Positions 24,046-34,527 are shown, counted from the stretch's first letter. The stretch: DNA of 64,000 bases from Chloracidobacterium sp. (GCA_016716365.1 JADJWM010000019.1:153471-217470); one strand, 5' to 3'. Notes: generated from the letters alone by a model not told the origin. Translations and numbers: made by a program.

Positions 24046-25470
24046 CTAGATAAACATCTTCCCGGGGTTCAGGATGCCTTTGGGGTCGAAGACTTTTTTG
24101 ATGCCCTTCATCATTTCAAGCGTGGCCGCGTCGACGGCGTAATGCAGGTACTGGGATTTGACGTACCCGATTCCGTGCTCGCCGGAGATGGTACCGCCGA
24201 GATCGACCGAGAGCTGAAAAGTTTCGGCAACGCACTCGCGGGCACGGGCGATAGCTTCAGGATCATCACGGTCCACAACGAAATTAACGTGAATATTCCC
24301 GTCCCCCGCATGGCCGAAATTGGCGACGAAAGTGTCGTGCTTCTTGCCTATCTGCTCGATGCGGGAAACGAGTTCGGGCACTTTGCTCCGGGGCACTACC
24401 ACGTCTTCGTTGATCTTCAATGTACCGTACTTCATCAGGGCCGGCGAGATGGCCCGCCGAACATCCCACAGCTTATCCTCTTCCTCTCTGGTCCGCGCCC
24501 GGATAACGTCGAAACCTCCGTTTTCGCTGATGATCTTTTCGATGATCGCGGCCTGCCGCCCGACCTCCTCTCGGGAACCGTCAACGGCAACAAGCAATAT
24601 CGCCTCAGCATCCTTCGAGAGGCCGAAGGCGAAGCTCTCCTCTACCGCCGCGACGCAGAATTTGTCGATCACCTCCATAGCCATCGGCAGCAAGCCCTCG
24701 GGCGTGAATTTTGTAAGCACCTTACACGCCGCCTCCATCGAATGGAAATTCGCCCGCACGGTGGCCGTCGCCTCGGGCATCGGAAGGAGCTTCAGCGTGG
24801 CCTCGGTGATGATCCCGAGCATCCCTTCGGATCCGCACATCAGGCCGGTCAGGTCAAACCCGACAACGTTCTTGACCGTCCTGCCGCCGGTGCGGATGAC
24901 GTCGCCAGCGGCGGTGACGACCTCGAGCCCAAGGACATGGTGCTTTGTTACGCCGTACTTCGGTGTCCGCATTCCGCCGGCGTTCTCGGCAATATTCCCG
25001 CCAATGAACGAATCCTTGTAGCTGGCGGGGTCGGGGGCGAACATCAGCCCCACTTCGGCCGCCGCCTGCTGCACCTCGAAGGTGGTCAATCCGGGCTGGC
25101 AAGTAATGTAGAGGTCATCAACGTTCAATTCGAAGATCCGCTTCATCCGGTCGGTGCCGATCACGATCCCGCCGTCGACGGGGACCGCTCCGCCCGTGTA
25201 TCCGACGCCGCCGCCGCGTGCCGTCACGGGAAAGACCACCTCATTCGCAAGCCGCAATATCGCCGCCATTTCGGCAGTCGATTCCGGGAAAACGACGGCT
25301 TCGGGCGGGAACTTTTCCTTGACCGCGTCTGCCCCGTAAGGCTCGACACGGGTCGGATCAACGGCCACATTTTCATCGCCTACGATCGCCTTGAACGCGT
25401 CTATGACCTTGGGATCGGATGCCCTTGTGGTCTTGCGTCCCCCTGATTCGAAGTGAATGGAGCGAAACAT
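24046..25470 (-). CDS. glcD: FAD-linked oxidase, glycolate oxidase GlcD / D-lactate dehydrogenase type
   Basis: The 474-residue protein has the PCMH-type FAD-binding domain (VVFPESTAEMAAILRLANE, PVTARGGGVGYTGGAVPVDG, FIGGNIAENAGGMRTPKYG, GLMCGSEGMLGIITEATLKL) and the C-terminal oxidase domain (NFGHAGDGNIHVNFVV, GGTISGEHGIGY, FDPKGILNPGKMF). This is the full family length. It oxidises a 2-hydroxyacid such as glycolate or D-lactate to the 2-oxoacid; the exact substrate cannot be read from sequence. The partner GlcE and GlcF genes are not in the window. It stands alone, divergent from the symporter gene. Confidence 0.85.
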   Translation of the reverse strand: MFRSIHFESGGRKTTRASDPKVIDAFKAIVGDENVAVDPTRVEPYGADAVKEKFPPEAVVFPESTAEMAAILRLANEVVFPVTARGGGVGYTGGAVPVDGGIVIGTDRMKRIFELNVDDLYITCQPGLTTFEVQQAAAEVGLMFAPDPASYKDSFIGGNIAENAGGMRTPKYGVTKHHVLGLEVVTAAGDVIRTGGRTVKNVVGFDLTGLMCGSEGMLGIITEATLKLLPMPEATATVRANFHSMEAACKVLTKFTPEGLLPMAMEVIDKFCVAAVEESFAFGLSKDAEAILLVAVDGSREEVGRQAAIIEKIISENGGFDVIRARTREEEDKLWDVRRAISPALMKYGTLKINEDVVVPRSKVPELVSRIEQIGKKHDTFVANFGHAGDGNIHVNFVVDRDDPEAIARARECVAETFQLSVDLGGTISGEHGIGYVKSQYLHYAVDAATLEMMKGIKKVFDPKGILNPGKMFI

Positions 25471-25586
25471 TGTTATGCTGTGCCTCCAGCCAAATTTACT
25501 AAAATTACGCTACTTCTGCTACACTCTCGAAAACCGACTCTTGCAAGACCTGTCCACACCTTCAGCAAAAGGAACCGAAAACCGCT

Positions 25587-26999
25587 ATGGCCGAAAACGA
25601 TAAGGACCTGATCCCGCCCGACGACTACGAACGCGAACTGACAACAGATCTCGACGACGATACGCCGGACAAACCGAAGGGCATTCCGCTTCATACCAAG
25701 ATCTTCATCGGTCTGGCTGTCGGTGTCATTGGAGGCTTGGTCGCTAACTGGACGCTTGGCGGAAATGACGAAAATCTGATCTGGACGGTCGAGAACATCA
25801 CACGTCCCATCGGACAGTTGTTCCTCAACCTTTTGTTGATGATCGTCGTCCCGCTGGTCTTTTCATCTCTCGTCGTCGGCGTCGCCGGCATTGGCGATAT
25901 CAGAAAGCTCGGAAGGATCGGAGCGAAATCATTCGCATACACCCTGATCATTTCGGCTATCTCGGTCGTGATCGGGCTCACGCTTGCAAACACCATCCGC
26001 CCCGGCGAACGCATCAGTCCCGATACGGCAGCGGCGTTGAAAGCCGAGTTTTCCAGCGCAGGCAGTGCGGCCACCGAAGCCCAACGGAAGGCGGTCGAGG
26101 CCGCGAAAGCCGACAGCGGGCTAATGCAGGCGGTCAAGACGGTCGTCCCGAGCAACGTCTTTAACTCTATTTCAGGCGCGAGTCCGAACATGCTTCATAT
26201 AATGTTCTTCGCTCTGATAATCGGGGTCGCGATCACGCTTTTGCCGGCAACGGTGTCGGCGCCGTTCGTCAGTTTTTGCGAGGCTTTGTTTGCGATCACG
26301 GCAAAGATAATCGACATCGTGATGAAGTTCGCGCCTTATGCGGTCGCGTGCCTGCTCTTCAATAACATCGCGCAGTTCGGGCTCGAACTGCTTCAATCTC
26401 TCGGCTGGTTCGTCGCAACGGTACTCTTAGGGCTGTCGATCCACTTTTTTGGCATCTATTCGCTTTCGATCTATTTCCTTTCGCGGATCAACCCGCTTGA
26501 ATTCTTCAAACGCGTCAGGACCGTCATTATCACGGCCTTTTCTACGTCGTCGTCGAACGCGACGCTGCCAACAGCCCTCAGGGTAAGCCACGAGAACCTC
26601 GGCGTCCCAAAGGAGATCAACAGCTTTGTGCTGACGGTCGGGGCGACAGCCAACCAGAACGGCACAGCCTTGTACGAGGGCGTTACGGTCCTTTTCTTGG
26701 CTCAATTGGCTGGTGTCGACCTGACCGTTTCTCTTCAGTTGATGGTCGTTTATCTTGCTATCTTGGGCGGCATCGGTACCGCCGGTGTCCCTTCGGGTTC
26801 GATACCCTTCATCATCGGCATACTCTTTATGATCAATATCGATCCGGCCCTGATCGCTATCATCATTGGCGTGGACCGCATCCTGGATATGTGCCGCACC
26901 ACGCTGAATGTCGTCGGCGATCTGACAGCCGCGACCTTCGTAGCGCGCAGCGAGGGATATGAATTGCTCCATGCTCGGGAAGATGCCGGACTAGGGTAG
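25587..26999 (+). CDS. Dicarboxylate/amino acid:cation symporter (DAACS family)
   Basis: The 470-residue membrane protein has a charged N-terminal tail and then about eight hydrophobic segments typical of GltPh-like transporters. Signatures include NLLLMIVVPLVFSSLVVGVA, the serine-rich hairpin STSSSNATLPTALR, the NQNGTALYEGVTVLFLAQ segment, GIGTAGVPSGSIPFI and DRILDMCRTTLNVVGDLTAA. A sodium- or proton-coupled uptake of glutamate, aspartate or C4-dicarboxylates is expected. An insert rich in Ala/Glu (PDTAAALKAEFSSAGSAATE) lies between two segments. It is divergent from glcD, which could couple uptake to oxidation of organic acids. Confidence 0.9.
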   Translation: MAENDKDLIPPDDYERELTTDLDDDTPDKPKGIPLHTKIFIGLAVGVIGGLVANWTLGGNDENLIWTVENITRPIGQLFLNLLLMIVVPLVFSSLVVGVAGIGDIRKLGRIGAKSFAYTLIISAISVVIGLTLANTIRPGERISPDTAAALKAEFSSAGSAATEAQRKAVEAAKADSGLMQAVKTVVPSNVFNSISGASPNMLHIMFFALIIGVAITLLPATVSAPFVSFCEALFAITAKIIDIVMKFAPYAVACLLFNNIAQFGLELLQSLGWFVATVLLGLSIHFFGIYSLSIYFLSRINPLEFFKRVRTVIITAFSTSSSNATLPTALRVSHENLGVPKEINSFVLTVGATANQNGTALYEGVTVLFLAQLAGVDLTVSLQLMVVYLAILGGIGTAGVPSGSIPFIIGILFMINIDPALIAIIIGVDRILDMCRTTLNVVGDLTAATFVARSEGYELLHAREDAGLG

Positions 27000-27109
27000 A
27001 ATTTCGATCGGCAGGGAAAGGTGGAACCGTAGTTACCGGGGCAGCTTACACGGCCGACAGTCTCGGACGAACCCGTTGGCCGTCGAGCAGATCAAAGGGG
27101 GTATACCAA

Positions 27110-27817
27110 ATGTTTCCGATAGGCGACGACAATTCTGACGTTAAGATCACGCCGTTCGTCAATTACATTTTCCTCGGCTTGAACGTGATCGTTTTCGTGC
27201 TCTTTCAGCAGATCGGATCAAGCGAATCGTTCACCTACGCTTACTCGCTGGTTCCAAAGGAGATTACCGATGGCGTCGATCTCTCAGGCGTACAGGTGGT
27301 CCGGGATTCGTTCGGAAATACTGCCCAGATCCAGCACTACTCGACACCGCTTCCGGTTTACTTCAACTTCCTGAGTTCGATGTTCATGCACGGCAGCATT
27401 GCCCATATTTTTGGCAATATGCTGTTCCTGTGGATCTTTGGCGACAACCTCGAAAACCTGCTTGGTCACATCCGTTTCGCCGCCTTCTACCTGGTTTGCG
27501 GGTTCGCCGCTGCAGCGGCCCAGATCTTTATGGACGGCGATTCGGTCATCCCGATGCTGGGTGCTTCCGGAGCGATCTCGGGTGTGCTCGGCGGCTATAT
27601 CCTGCTTTTCCCGCAGCGGCGAGTGCGGGCTTTGATCTTCAATTTCCTCACCACCGTTCCCGCGTTTGTCGCGATCGGCATCTGGATCGCTTATCAGCTT
27701 ATCCTCGGTTATATGACCCCGGCCGGAACCGGCGGCGTCGCTTATGCCGCACACATCGGCGGCTTCGTTGCCGGGCTGGCATTGGTAAAAGTGTTCGCTT
27801 TGGGCCGGCGGGTTTAG
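27110..27817 (+). CDS. Rhomboid-family intramembrane serine protease
   Basis: The 235-residue protein has six to seven hydrophobic segments. It shows the rhomboid order: an early segment (FVNYIFLGLNVIVFVLF), SMFMHGSIAHIFGNMLFLWI with the conserved His and Asn, VIPMLGASGAISGVLGGY with the catalytic Ser of GASG, and AYAAHIGGFVAGLALVK with the catalytic His. It would cleave membrane proteins within the bilayer; no substrate is apparent. Its 3-prime end overlaps that of the glycosyltransferase on the other strand by four bases. Confidence 0.9.
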   Translation: MFPIGDDNSDVKITPFVNYIFLGLNVIVFVLFQQIGSSESFTYAYSLVPKEITDGVDLSGVQVVRDSFGNTAQIQHYSTPLPVYFNFLSSMFMHGSIAHIFGNMLFLWIFGDNLENLLGHIRFAAFYLVCGFAAAAAQIFMDGDSVIPMLGASGAISGVLGGYILLFPQRRVRALIFNFLTTVPAFVAIGIWIAYQLILGYMTPAGTGGVAYAAHIGGFVAGLALVKVFALGRRV

Positions 27818-29557
27818 ACCTTGATGGAGAAATCAGGAGAGACCTTCGAGAGGTTTGGATTGAGGAATGGATCGTTATCGACGTACGCTTTCCAGCGTTT
27901 CAGAAAACGATCTCCATCTCTTTCTCTGCCAACAAAGTAGTCGCGGGTTTGGCCGAGCTGGAATTTAAGTTCAGCAAACGGGGTGACCGTAACCCGAAAT
28001 CCCTGCTCTCGGACCCTCAAACAAAGCTCAGCGCCGTAGAGCGCTCCCGACAGGTATTCCTCATCAAATCCGCCAACCGAGTCGAAGATTTCGCGGCGCA
28101 TTATCATGCAGCTAGACGAAACGGCCGAAATGTTGCTGATCAGCCGGTTTCGAGACATATTCCCTGGAGAGTTTCTAAGAAACCCGTCATGTGTCGCCGC
28201 GACAATGCCGCCGACGCCAATGAGTAGGCCGGTGCCTGCGATTGTGTTGTTCCGGGTGGAGCAGCCGCGGCCCAACGACGCCGATCTCTGGCTGGATGGC
28301 GAACGAAACCAATTCGCGAAGCCAATCCGAGGATAGCGGCCTGATTCCGGAATCGAGGAAGCAAAAGAGACCGCCGGCCGAATCTGCGGCCGCGGCATTC
28401 AGCCTCGACGTCCAATTCAGAGTCGATCCAACGCACTTCGCTTCGCCTTTGTCGCCCGCCTTCACCGCGCGATCGCCTACCTCGATGATCTCCAAATTTT
28501 GGTAATCGGTCCGGTCGCGGACGATCCTCGCCCACTCATCCGCCCGTGCCTCTCGATGGCCTGAAAGGATGAGACTGACCGGTGGGAGTGGCTCGGGCAA
28601 ACTGTACCGGACGCGGTGGAGGTAGCCGGTTTCAACGACTTGGGCCTTTTTCCCGGTCCTTTCCAAATATTCACGGATCGCCCGCCGGGCGGTTTCGTGG
28701 GCATACGGTTTCGACTCGAGGTCACGGGCAAGCGAACCGGCGGTTACCCGCCAATGGTAGAGGATCTTCGGGATATGACGGATCTGCCCGTCCTTTAGCC
28801 GCTCCACAACCCGAAGAGCGAGATCGTAATCCTGACTGCCCTCGAATCCGATGCGGAAACCGCCGATCTCTTTCAAAAGGAAGGTCCGATATGCCGATAG
28901 GTGGGTTACGAGATTGATCCCAAGCAAAAGATCTCGGCTGAAGGCAGGCTTGAATTTCGGCGAACTCCTACGGCCGTCTTCATCGATCAGGTCCTCGTCG
29001 CTGTAGATTATCATCGTGCCCGGATGACCCTTCAGCACATGAGCCACCCAGAAAAGAGCATCCTCCGAAAGCTCGTCATCGTGATCCAAAAGGACACAAA
29101 ATTCTCCCGTTGCCATCTCAAGAGCCGAGTTCGATGCGGCAGATATATGGCCGTTTGACTCGCGGAAAACTATTTTGATCCGCTTATCTTCGCTCAACTC
29201 CGCGAGCAAAGGGCGGATGTATGGTTCGGTGGAGGCATCGTCGGCAATGCATATTTCCCAATTGTCGTAGATCTGGTTGATAACCGAGCCGACGCATTTC
29301 CTCAAAAGGACCTCGTCCGTGTTAAAGACGGGCAGGATCACCGAGATCAGCGGCTTATGTCCGAATTCGGCAATGCGGGCCGTGAGCTCGTCCCGATCAG
29401 CTTGGGTTATTGAGCCGTGCTTCCGGATCCATCTCTGATACGCTCGACGCTCTCGCGCCGCCCTCAGTGCTGTTTCGGCCACCGGACCGAACCCCGACTC
29501 CCGAATGTAGGCGAATAGCTTTCGGACAAAGGATGTTGTGCGTAAAAAGACCCCCAT
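27814..29557 (-). pseudogene. Family 2 glycosyltransferase (two-domain), one frameshift
   Basis: The first frame (from the ATG at 29557) has a charged N-terminus and the GT-A fold: PLISVILPVFNTDEVLLRKC, CIADDASTEPY, CVLLDHDDELSEDAL, MIIYSDEDLIDEDG, then GSQDYDLALRVVERL and ILYHWRVTAGS. It continues with a second GT2-like domain (SLILSGHREARADEWARIVR, FCFLDSGIRPLSSDWLREL). Near 28,245 the frame shifts by one base after VGPRLLHPEQ and goes on as NTIAGTGLLIGVGG to the stop at 27814. The layout matches O-antigen or glycan chain glycosyltransferases. The shift may be a sequencing error. It is divergent from the methyltransferase gene. Confidence 0.8.
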
Positions 29558-29624
29558 TTAGATCAATAAGAACCTATAAGCACGTCGCTATCGGTCGATG
29601 TGCTATTGTTCTAATTTCAGAAGT

Positions 29625-30641
29625 ATGGCCTTTGTTTGCAGAATTTGCGAGAGCCCCGGAGATCACCGCTCTATGACTGCTCGGGAGATGATGTACGGCT
29701 CCCGCGAGGAATTCAAATATTTCGAATGCGGAGTTTGTGGTACCGTCCAGATCGCAGAGTTCCCTGAAATGTCGCGATTCTATCCGCCCGATTATCTTTC
29801 ATTCAATGAGGATGTCGAGGTCGCGAAGACCCTTCCGAGGCGGATCGCATCCCGTTTCGCCGGACGCGAGCTCCTCTTCGGCGACAGTCCGATAGGCCGA
29901 GCAGTTCTAGCGATGAAACCTTGGCTGGCCGATCATTTTCCCCGTTCGATGAGGAGTCATCCGATCGGCCTCCGATTCGACACCAGGATACTCGACGTGG
30001 GCTGCGGCAGGGGCAAACTTCTTCGCTCGCTTCACTATTTCGGATTTCGCGATCTGTCCGGGGCCGACCTCTTTATCGAGTCGGACCTGCATTTTCCGGA
30101 AGGGATCACGGTCCATCGCGCTTCCCTCGCCGAACTTGATCCCACATACGAATTGATAATGCTTCATCACTCGTTTGAGCATTTTCCCGACCCGATCTTG
30201 TCGATGCGGGAAACATGGCGGTTGATGACTGACGAAAGTTGGTGTATCGTCCGCATTCCGATTGTGGGCGAAGCATGGAAGCGTTACGGCTGCGATTGGG
30301 TGCAGATGGACCCGCCCCGGCACTTGTTTCTTTACACTGAAGAGAGTTTTCGGCTCGCTGCCGAGAAAGGCGGGCTGCGGGTCGAGCACGTTTATTACGA
30401 CTCGGGCGCGTTCCAGTTTTGGGGTAGCGAACAGTATGTCCGTGACATCCCGCTGCTTGACGAAAAGTCGCTTTGGGTCAACCCCGAGTCGACGTTATTC
30501 ACGAAGGAACAGCTTGAAGGCTGGGCCAAAGACGCCGAAGAATTGAACGCTAGTGCCCGCGGCGACATGGCCTGCTTCTATTTAAGACGAGCCCCTATGA
30601 TTGACCGAAGCCGCGGTAATAAAGATCACTCTTGCGGATAA
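29625..30641 (+). CDS. SAM-dependent methyltransferase with N-terminal zinc-binding motif
   Basis: I take the ATG at 29625 (MAFVCRICESPGDH) because the preceding codons are not conserved-looking. Two CxxC pairs (VCRICES, FECGVCGT) suggest a small zinc-binding head. The class I methyltransferase core follows: TRILDVGCGRGKLLRSLHYF, DLSGADLFI, LIMLHHSFEHFPDPILSMRE and MDPPRHLFLYTEESFRLAAE. It resembles methyltransferases of sugar or glycan clusters. Its stop overlaps the start of the downstream glycosyltransferase by one base, so the two form an operon. Confidence 0.85.
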   Translation: MAFVCRICESPGDHRSMTAREMMYGSREEFKYFECGVCGTVQIAEFPEMSRFYPPDYLSFNEDVEVAKTLPRRIASRFAGRELLFGDSPIGRAVLAMKPWLADHFPRSMRSHPIGLRFDTRILDVGCGRGKLLRSLHYFGFRDLSGADLFIESDLHFPEGITVHRASLAELDPTYELIMLHHSFEHFPDPILSMRETWRLMTDESWCIVRIPIVGEAWKRYGCDWVQMDPPRHLFLYTEESFRLAAEKGGLRVEHVYYDSGAFQFWGSEQYVRDIPLLDEKSLWVNPESTLFTKEQLEGWAKDAEELNASARGDMACFYLRRAPMIDRSRGNKDHSCG

Positions 30642-31768
30642 TGCGTGTACTCCAATATCTGGATTCGTTAAACCGCGGCGGTGCCGAAATGCAGGCATTG
30701 GACGTATGCCGCAACGCCGCCCGATTCGGCATCAATGTGACCGCCGTCGCAGCCGGCGGCGGTCCCCTGGAAGACGAGTTCAGGGACGCCGGTTTCGAAT
30801 TTATCCGGCTCTCTCGGAAATTGCCCGTGGACCTATATGTCGCGGCTCAGCTGCGCCGGATCGTCCGCGAAAGAAACATCCGGGTCGTCCACGGTTACCA
30901 GGCCGTCGACGGGCTGCATCTGTATCTTGCGACGCGCGGTTTGAACGGGGTCAGGCGTGTTCTAAGCTTTCAGGGATTCGTTCAAGACAGAAAGAACCGC
31001 GTCACCTTGCGATTCCTTATCCCGCGGATGGATGCCAATATCTCGGTAAGCCGGGGCTTGACGAAATGGCTCAAGGAGACCGACCGGCTCGATGTCGGCA
31101 ACCGCTTCACCGAGATCTATAATGGTGCCGATCCAAAACGATTAAGGCCCACCGGCGGTTCAATTAGGAAGGAACTCGGGCTTCAGCCGGACGATCTTCT
31201 TTTCGGAATGATCGCCAATTTTTACCGCGATCCGCGAAAGGACCAAATGACCGTTTGCCGGGCGCTGACCAGCGTTTTCGAAAAGGTCCCGAAATCGCAT
31301 TGTGTTTTCGTAGGGCGGATCGAAAAAGGTGCCGAAGACAAAATGGCGGACTGCCTGAACTTCTGCATCGAACACGGTATTACGGATCGTGTCCATTTCG
31401 TCGGGCCGCGAAGCGATGTGCCGGACATCCTTGCTGACCTGGATGTCTTCGTTCTTTCGTCGCTGCACGAAGGCCTCCCGGTCGCCGTTTCCGAGTCCAT
31501 GCTGGCCGGCGTGCCGATGATCGTTTCGGCGATCGAACCCCTGCTCGAAGCCACGCAAAACGGTGAATTTGCCGACACATTTCCCGTCGGCAACGCAGAG
31601 TTGCTTGCCGACAGGCTGATCAGCCTGTTGAGCGACAATTCACGGAGACGCGAATTAGCAAACAATGCAAAGCGATTTGCTGAAGAAAACTTCAGCATCG
31701 ACGCCCATCTGCGTCAGCTCCGAACCTTATATTCATCGCTGATCGAGGGGAATAGAACCGCCGCTTAA
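30641..31768 (+). CDS. Family 4 glycosyltransferase
   Basis: The ATG at 30641 shares a base with the methyltransferase stop. The protein has the GT-B fold: an N-terminal Rossmann-like part (MRVLQYLDSLNRGGAEMQAL, GGPLEDEFRDAGFEFIRLS, VVHGYQAVDGLHLYLATRG) and the GT4 C-terminal part (FGMIANFYRDPRKDQMTVCR, VHFVGPRSDVPDILADLDVF, VLSSLHEGLPVAVSESMLAG). The E-x7-E pair is in HEGLPVAVSE. It transfers a sugar from a nucleotide donor, probably to a lipid- or polymer-linked acceptor. Context: glycan assembly with the adjacent methyltransferase and GT2. Confidence 0.9.
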   Translation: MRVLQYLDSLNRGGAEMQALDVCRNAARFGINVTAVAAGGGPLEDEFRDAGFEFIRLSRKLPVDLYVAAQLRRIVRERNIRVVHGYQAVDGLHLYLATRGLNGVRRVLSFQGFVQDRKNRVTLRFLIPRMDANISVSRGLTKWLKETDRLDVGNRFTEIYNGADPKRLRPTGGSIRKELGLQPDDLLFGMIANFYRDPRKDQMTVCRALTSVFEKVPKSHCVFVGRIEKGAEDKMADCLNFCIEHGITDRVHFVGPRSDVPDILADLDVFVLSSLHEGLPVAVSESMLAGVPMIVSAIEPLLEATQNGEFADTFPVGNAELLADRLISLLSDNSRRRELANNAKRFAEENFSIDAHLRQLRTLYSSLIEGNRTAA

Positions 31769-31794
31769 GATCAAGCCGACGAGAGTTCCGACCC

Positions 31795-33768
31795 TTATTG
31801 CCGCTGAAACTCGGGCGTCCCGAGCACTAGGCTGACGACCTTGAACACGTCAGGATCGCCGCTGGGCCTGAGGAGCCGCATCTGGCGGCCCTGCGCCCCG
31901 GCCTGTCCCTGACGCATATTTGGAACATAGGTCTCGTCAGCCGGATCCGCCGGAGCTTTCACCTCCTGGAGCGGCTGTTCGGCCTGCTTTAGAAGAGTGG
32001 TCTTAGTCGCCGGGGAAATATTTCCGTGAAGGATCTCCTCCACGGCCATGTTTATCGTGCCGGCCTTGTCGGGTCCCCTGAATCTTTTCAGATCGGCCCT
32101 CGTCCCGGGTATCTGGTTGCTTGAAAGTGCGATCGCAAAGTTCAGCCTCTCGAGCAGGGCCCCTGCATTGACCCAATCTTCTGAAGTGTCCGGGTACCCT
32201 GTCGGAGCTTGGTAACCATAAGGCACTTCGCCAAGTTTATTCAGCATCGCAAGCATCTGCGGGCCGGCGTTCGTATCTGCGCCGATGGCTCTGATCGACG
32301 ATATCGCCAGCTCGAACGGCGTCTTGATCTTTGCCCGGAAATTGTCGCGTGCGAAGAATTCCTTGTCCGTAAAGAGGGCCCGAAGCGTAGCTTTCATATC
32401 ACCCTTCGATCTTGTGAACGCCGATGCAACGCGGCCGATCAACTCTTCGCTCGGCTTGTCGTTCACGAACTTGACCGCAAGTTTGCGTGCAATATGCTTG
32501 GCGGTCGAGGGGTGACTCACAAGAATATCGATGACCTTGAGGCCGTCCTTGACCCCTCCCTCATCTACCTTCTGGCCGAGTACCACCTTCCCACTCCGGT
32601 CGTGCCAGTTTTGGTTGAAGTAAAACTCACCGCTCTCGACGTCATCCGGGATTCCAGCCTGGCGTTGTAATCGAGCGAGCCGCATTTCCTCGGTCCCGTT
32701 AATGTTCGCCGCTGCCGCACGCCGATAACCTCTCGGATCGGCGATGGTCCAACCGGTGAACGCGCGGGCCACCTCAACAATGTCTTTCTGGGTATAACCT
32801 CCGTCCACGCCAAGGGTATGGAGCTCCATCAACTCACGTGCATAGTTCTCGTTGAGGCCGCGTCGCGGCTGCTGCTGCAGGTTCCTCGCCTGTCTGATGC
32901 GTTGATCGATCTGTGCGTCGGTAAGCCCCTGATTCTCCTTGATCCTCTCGCGCATCTGGGGCGTTAGCTGGCCATTCAATACTAGTTGTTGAAGCCGTCC
33001 CGGCCGAGCAGCAGGCCGTCCCTGGTTGGGAGCGACCGATTCAAAATTGTCGAGGTAGAAAAGCATCGCCGGGTGCTGGGCCGTCGCGACGACAAGATCC
33101 TTGAAATTACCGAGAGCGTGCTTGCGAAGTACATCGCGTTCGTAGCTCGGGATGTACCATCGGACTGCGCCCTTCCCCGCAAACACGTTGAAGTGGTTCT
33201 GCCAAAAATCGACCATCACCTCCTGAAGCTGTCGCTCCGAATAGACGGCGCGAAGGACACGGTTTGAGGTGATCTGCGGCAGTAATTGGTTCGCGGGCCG
33301 AAGATCATATTTCGCGTAATATTCGCGCAGTTTCCGCTGCCGTTCCTGACGCTCTTTTTCGCTCATCTCTTCCGGATTCTGCTGGGCATTTTGGCCGCCC
33401 TCAGGTCCCTCGAGCATCCTCAGCAGCGCGCCAGGGTTCGGATAACGGGCAAAGATCTCGGCCGTCGTCATCTTGTTGATCTCAAGGTTCTGCAGCCTTC
33501 TTTCTGCCGACGAATCATCTATAGAAAGCGGATCGAGCTGCTGTTCAATATATTTCGAAAGGCCGATCGATCTGACGCGTTCAATGTCGCCGGGACGGGC
33601 GCCGTAACCAAGTCGATCAAGGATATGGATGATCTTTTCGTCGGCTGACAGCGACTTCTTGTCCTTCGGCGACATTGCCCCGACGGGCACACACGGCAAA
33701 AGGAATGCGGCGATGACAAAAAAGGCGAAGAATTTGTCGAGAACGGGTCTACTAATTATGAGTTTCAT
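31795..33768 (-). CDS. DUF1800 domain-containing secreted protein
   Basis: The 657-residue protein starts with a signal-like segment (KFFAFFVIAAFLLPCVPVGA). It has the DUF1800 features: IIHILDRLGYGARPGDIERV, VYSERQLQEVMVDFWQNHFN, LNENYARELMELHTLGVDGG, YTQKDIVEVARAFTGWTI, HPSTAKHIARKLAVKFVND and the late LGTPEFQRQ. DUF1800 genes usually pair with a DUF1501 gene; none is seen here, and the next gene is on the other strand. Family function is unknown; export and heme or metal binding are suggested for homologs but not shown. A low-complexity Gln/Arg-rich insert is present. Confidence 0.9.
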   Translation of the reverse strand: MKLIISRPVLDKFFAFFVIAAFLLPCVPVGAMSPKDKKSLSADEKIIHILDRLGYGARPGDIERVRSIGLSKYIEQQLDPLSIDDSSAERRLQNLEINKMTTAEIFARYPNPGALLRMLEGPEGGQNAQQNPEEMSEKERQERQRKLREYYAKYDLRPANQLLPQITSNRVLRAVYSERQLQEVMVDFWQNHFNVFAGKGAVRWYIPSYERDVLRKHALGNFKDLVVATAQHPAMLFYLDNFESVAPNQGRPAARPGRLQQLVLNGQLTPQMRERIKENQGLTDAQIDQRIRQARNLQQQPRRGLNENYARELMELHTLGVDGGYTQKDIVEVARAFTGWTIADPRGYRRAAAANINGTEEMRLARLQRQAGIPDDVESGEFYFNQNWHDRSGKVVLGQKVDEGGVKDGLKVIDILVSHPSTAKHIARKLAVKFVNDKPSEELIGRVASAFTRSKGDMKATLRALFTDKEFFARDNFRAKIKTPFELAISSIRAIGADTNAGPQMLAMLNKLGEVPYGYQAPTGYPDTSEDWVNAGALLERLNFAIALSSNQIPGTRADLKRFRGPDKAGTINMAVEEILHGNISPATKTTLLKQAEQPLQEVKAPADPADETYVPNMRQGQAGAQGRQMRLLRPSGDPDVFKVVSLVLGTPEFQRQ

Positions 33769-34005
33769 TGCAGTATCGGATCAAGGTCCTGATTTTCGGC
33801 TGGCCGTTTGGGCCGCAATTTGTTAGACGCTTCCAAAAACCGATTGGGCGAAAAAATGGCCCGGACGCGAACAAGGCGACCATCGTGAGAACCGTAATTC
33901 TACGGAAAATGAGCAACAAATACCGGCGGCCCGGCATCAAAAGTTCGAAATCGAGCGTAAATTCAGGTACTATTTTAAGTTGACGATCCAGATTACGACG
34001 GGAAA

Positions 34006-34527
34006 ATGAGATTCCAACCGATCAAATCGCTGATTGCATTCGCTGTAACACTGCTCGCTGTCGGGTCCGTGTTCTCACAGGGCGAGAGTTTTGCGAGCCC
34101 TGAGGTGGATTACGTCTTCGAGTTACCGGATGATCGCTGGAAGATGACGGTAAAGCCCTCAGCAACAACCCCGAATGTCGAGTTTGTCTTCGTTGACCGG
34201 ACCGACGGCCATTTGGAGGTTAGACGCCTTAGTCTGCCCCCAAAGGGGATCGTTTCCGACGTTATCCGTGACGAAGAACAGAAACTGCAGTTCTTGCCCG
34301 GATATGTTGCCGGCCGCGAGGAACCATTCGGTGGATTCCTAAGCGGTGCGATCTTCAACTTTGAGTTCGTTAGGGCCGGAAAGCCGATGAGTGGCCGGTT
34401 CTATTTCCTCAAAGCGTCAGACGATACGGTTTATGTCCTGAGATTTACAGGGTTCAGGGACAAACTGAGGTCGATCCGGCATCAGACGGATTCGATCGCT
34501 CGGACATTTAATGTCAAGAGATCCTGA
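34006..34527 (+). CDS. Secreted hypothetical protein
   Basis: The 173-residue protein has a signal peptide (LIAFAVTLLAVGSVFSQGES) and a mature part with alternating strands (VDYVFELPDDRWKMTVKPSA, VEFVFVDRTDGHLEVRRLSL, RFYFLKASDDTVYVLRFTGF). It resembles small exported proteins of the Acidobacteriota without a named domain. The region between it and the DUF1800 gene on the other strand (33,769-34,005) should hold both promoters; nothing distinct is visible. The function is unknown. Confidence 0.6.
   Translation: MRFQPIKSLIAFAVTLLAVGSVFSQGESFASPEVDYVFELPDDRWKMTVKPSATTPNVEFVFVDRTDGHLEVRRLSLPPKGIVSDVIRDEEQKLQFLPGYVAGREEPFGGFLSGAIFNFEFVRAGKPMSGRFYFLKASDDTVYVLRFTGFRDKLRSIRHQTDSIARTFNVKRS

Noticed and set aside
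23800..25446. Long plus-strand open frame of 548 codons
   Set aside because: It lies antisense to the intact glcD gene, has no recognisable domain and mixes basic and acidic residues as antisense frames do. GC-rich codons suppress stops on the other strand.
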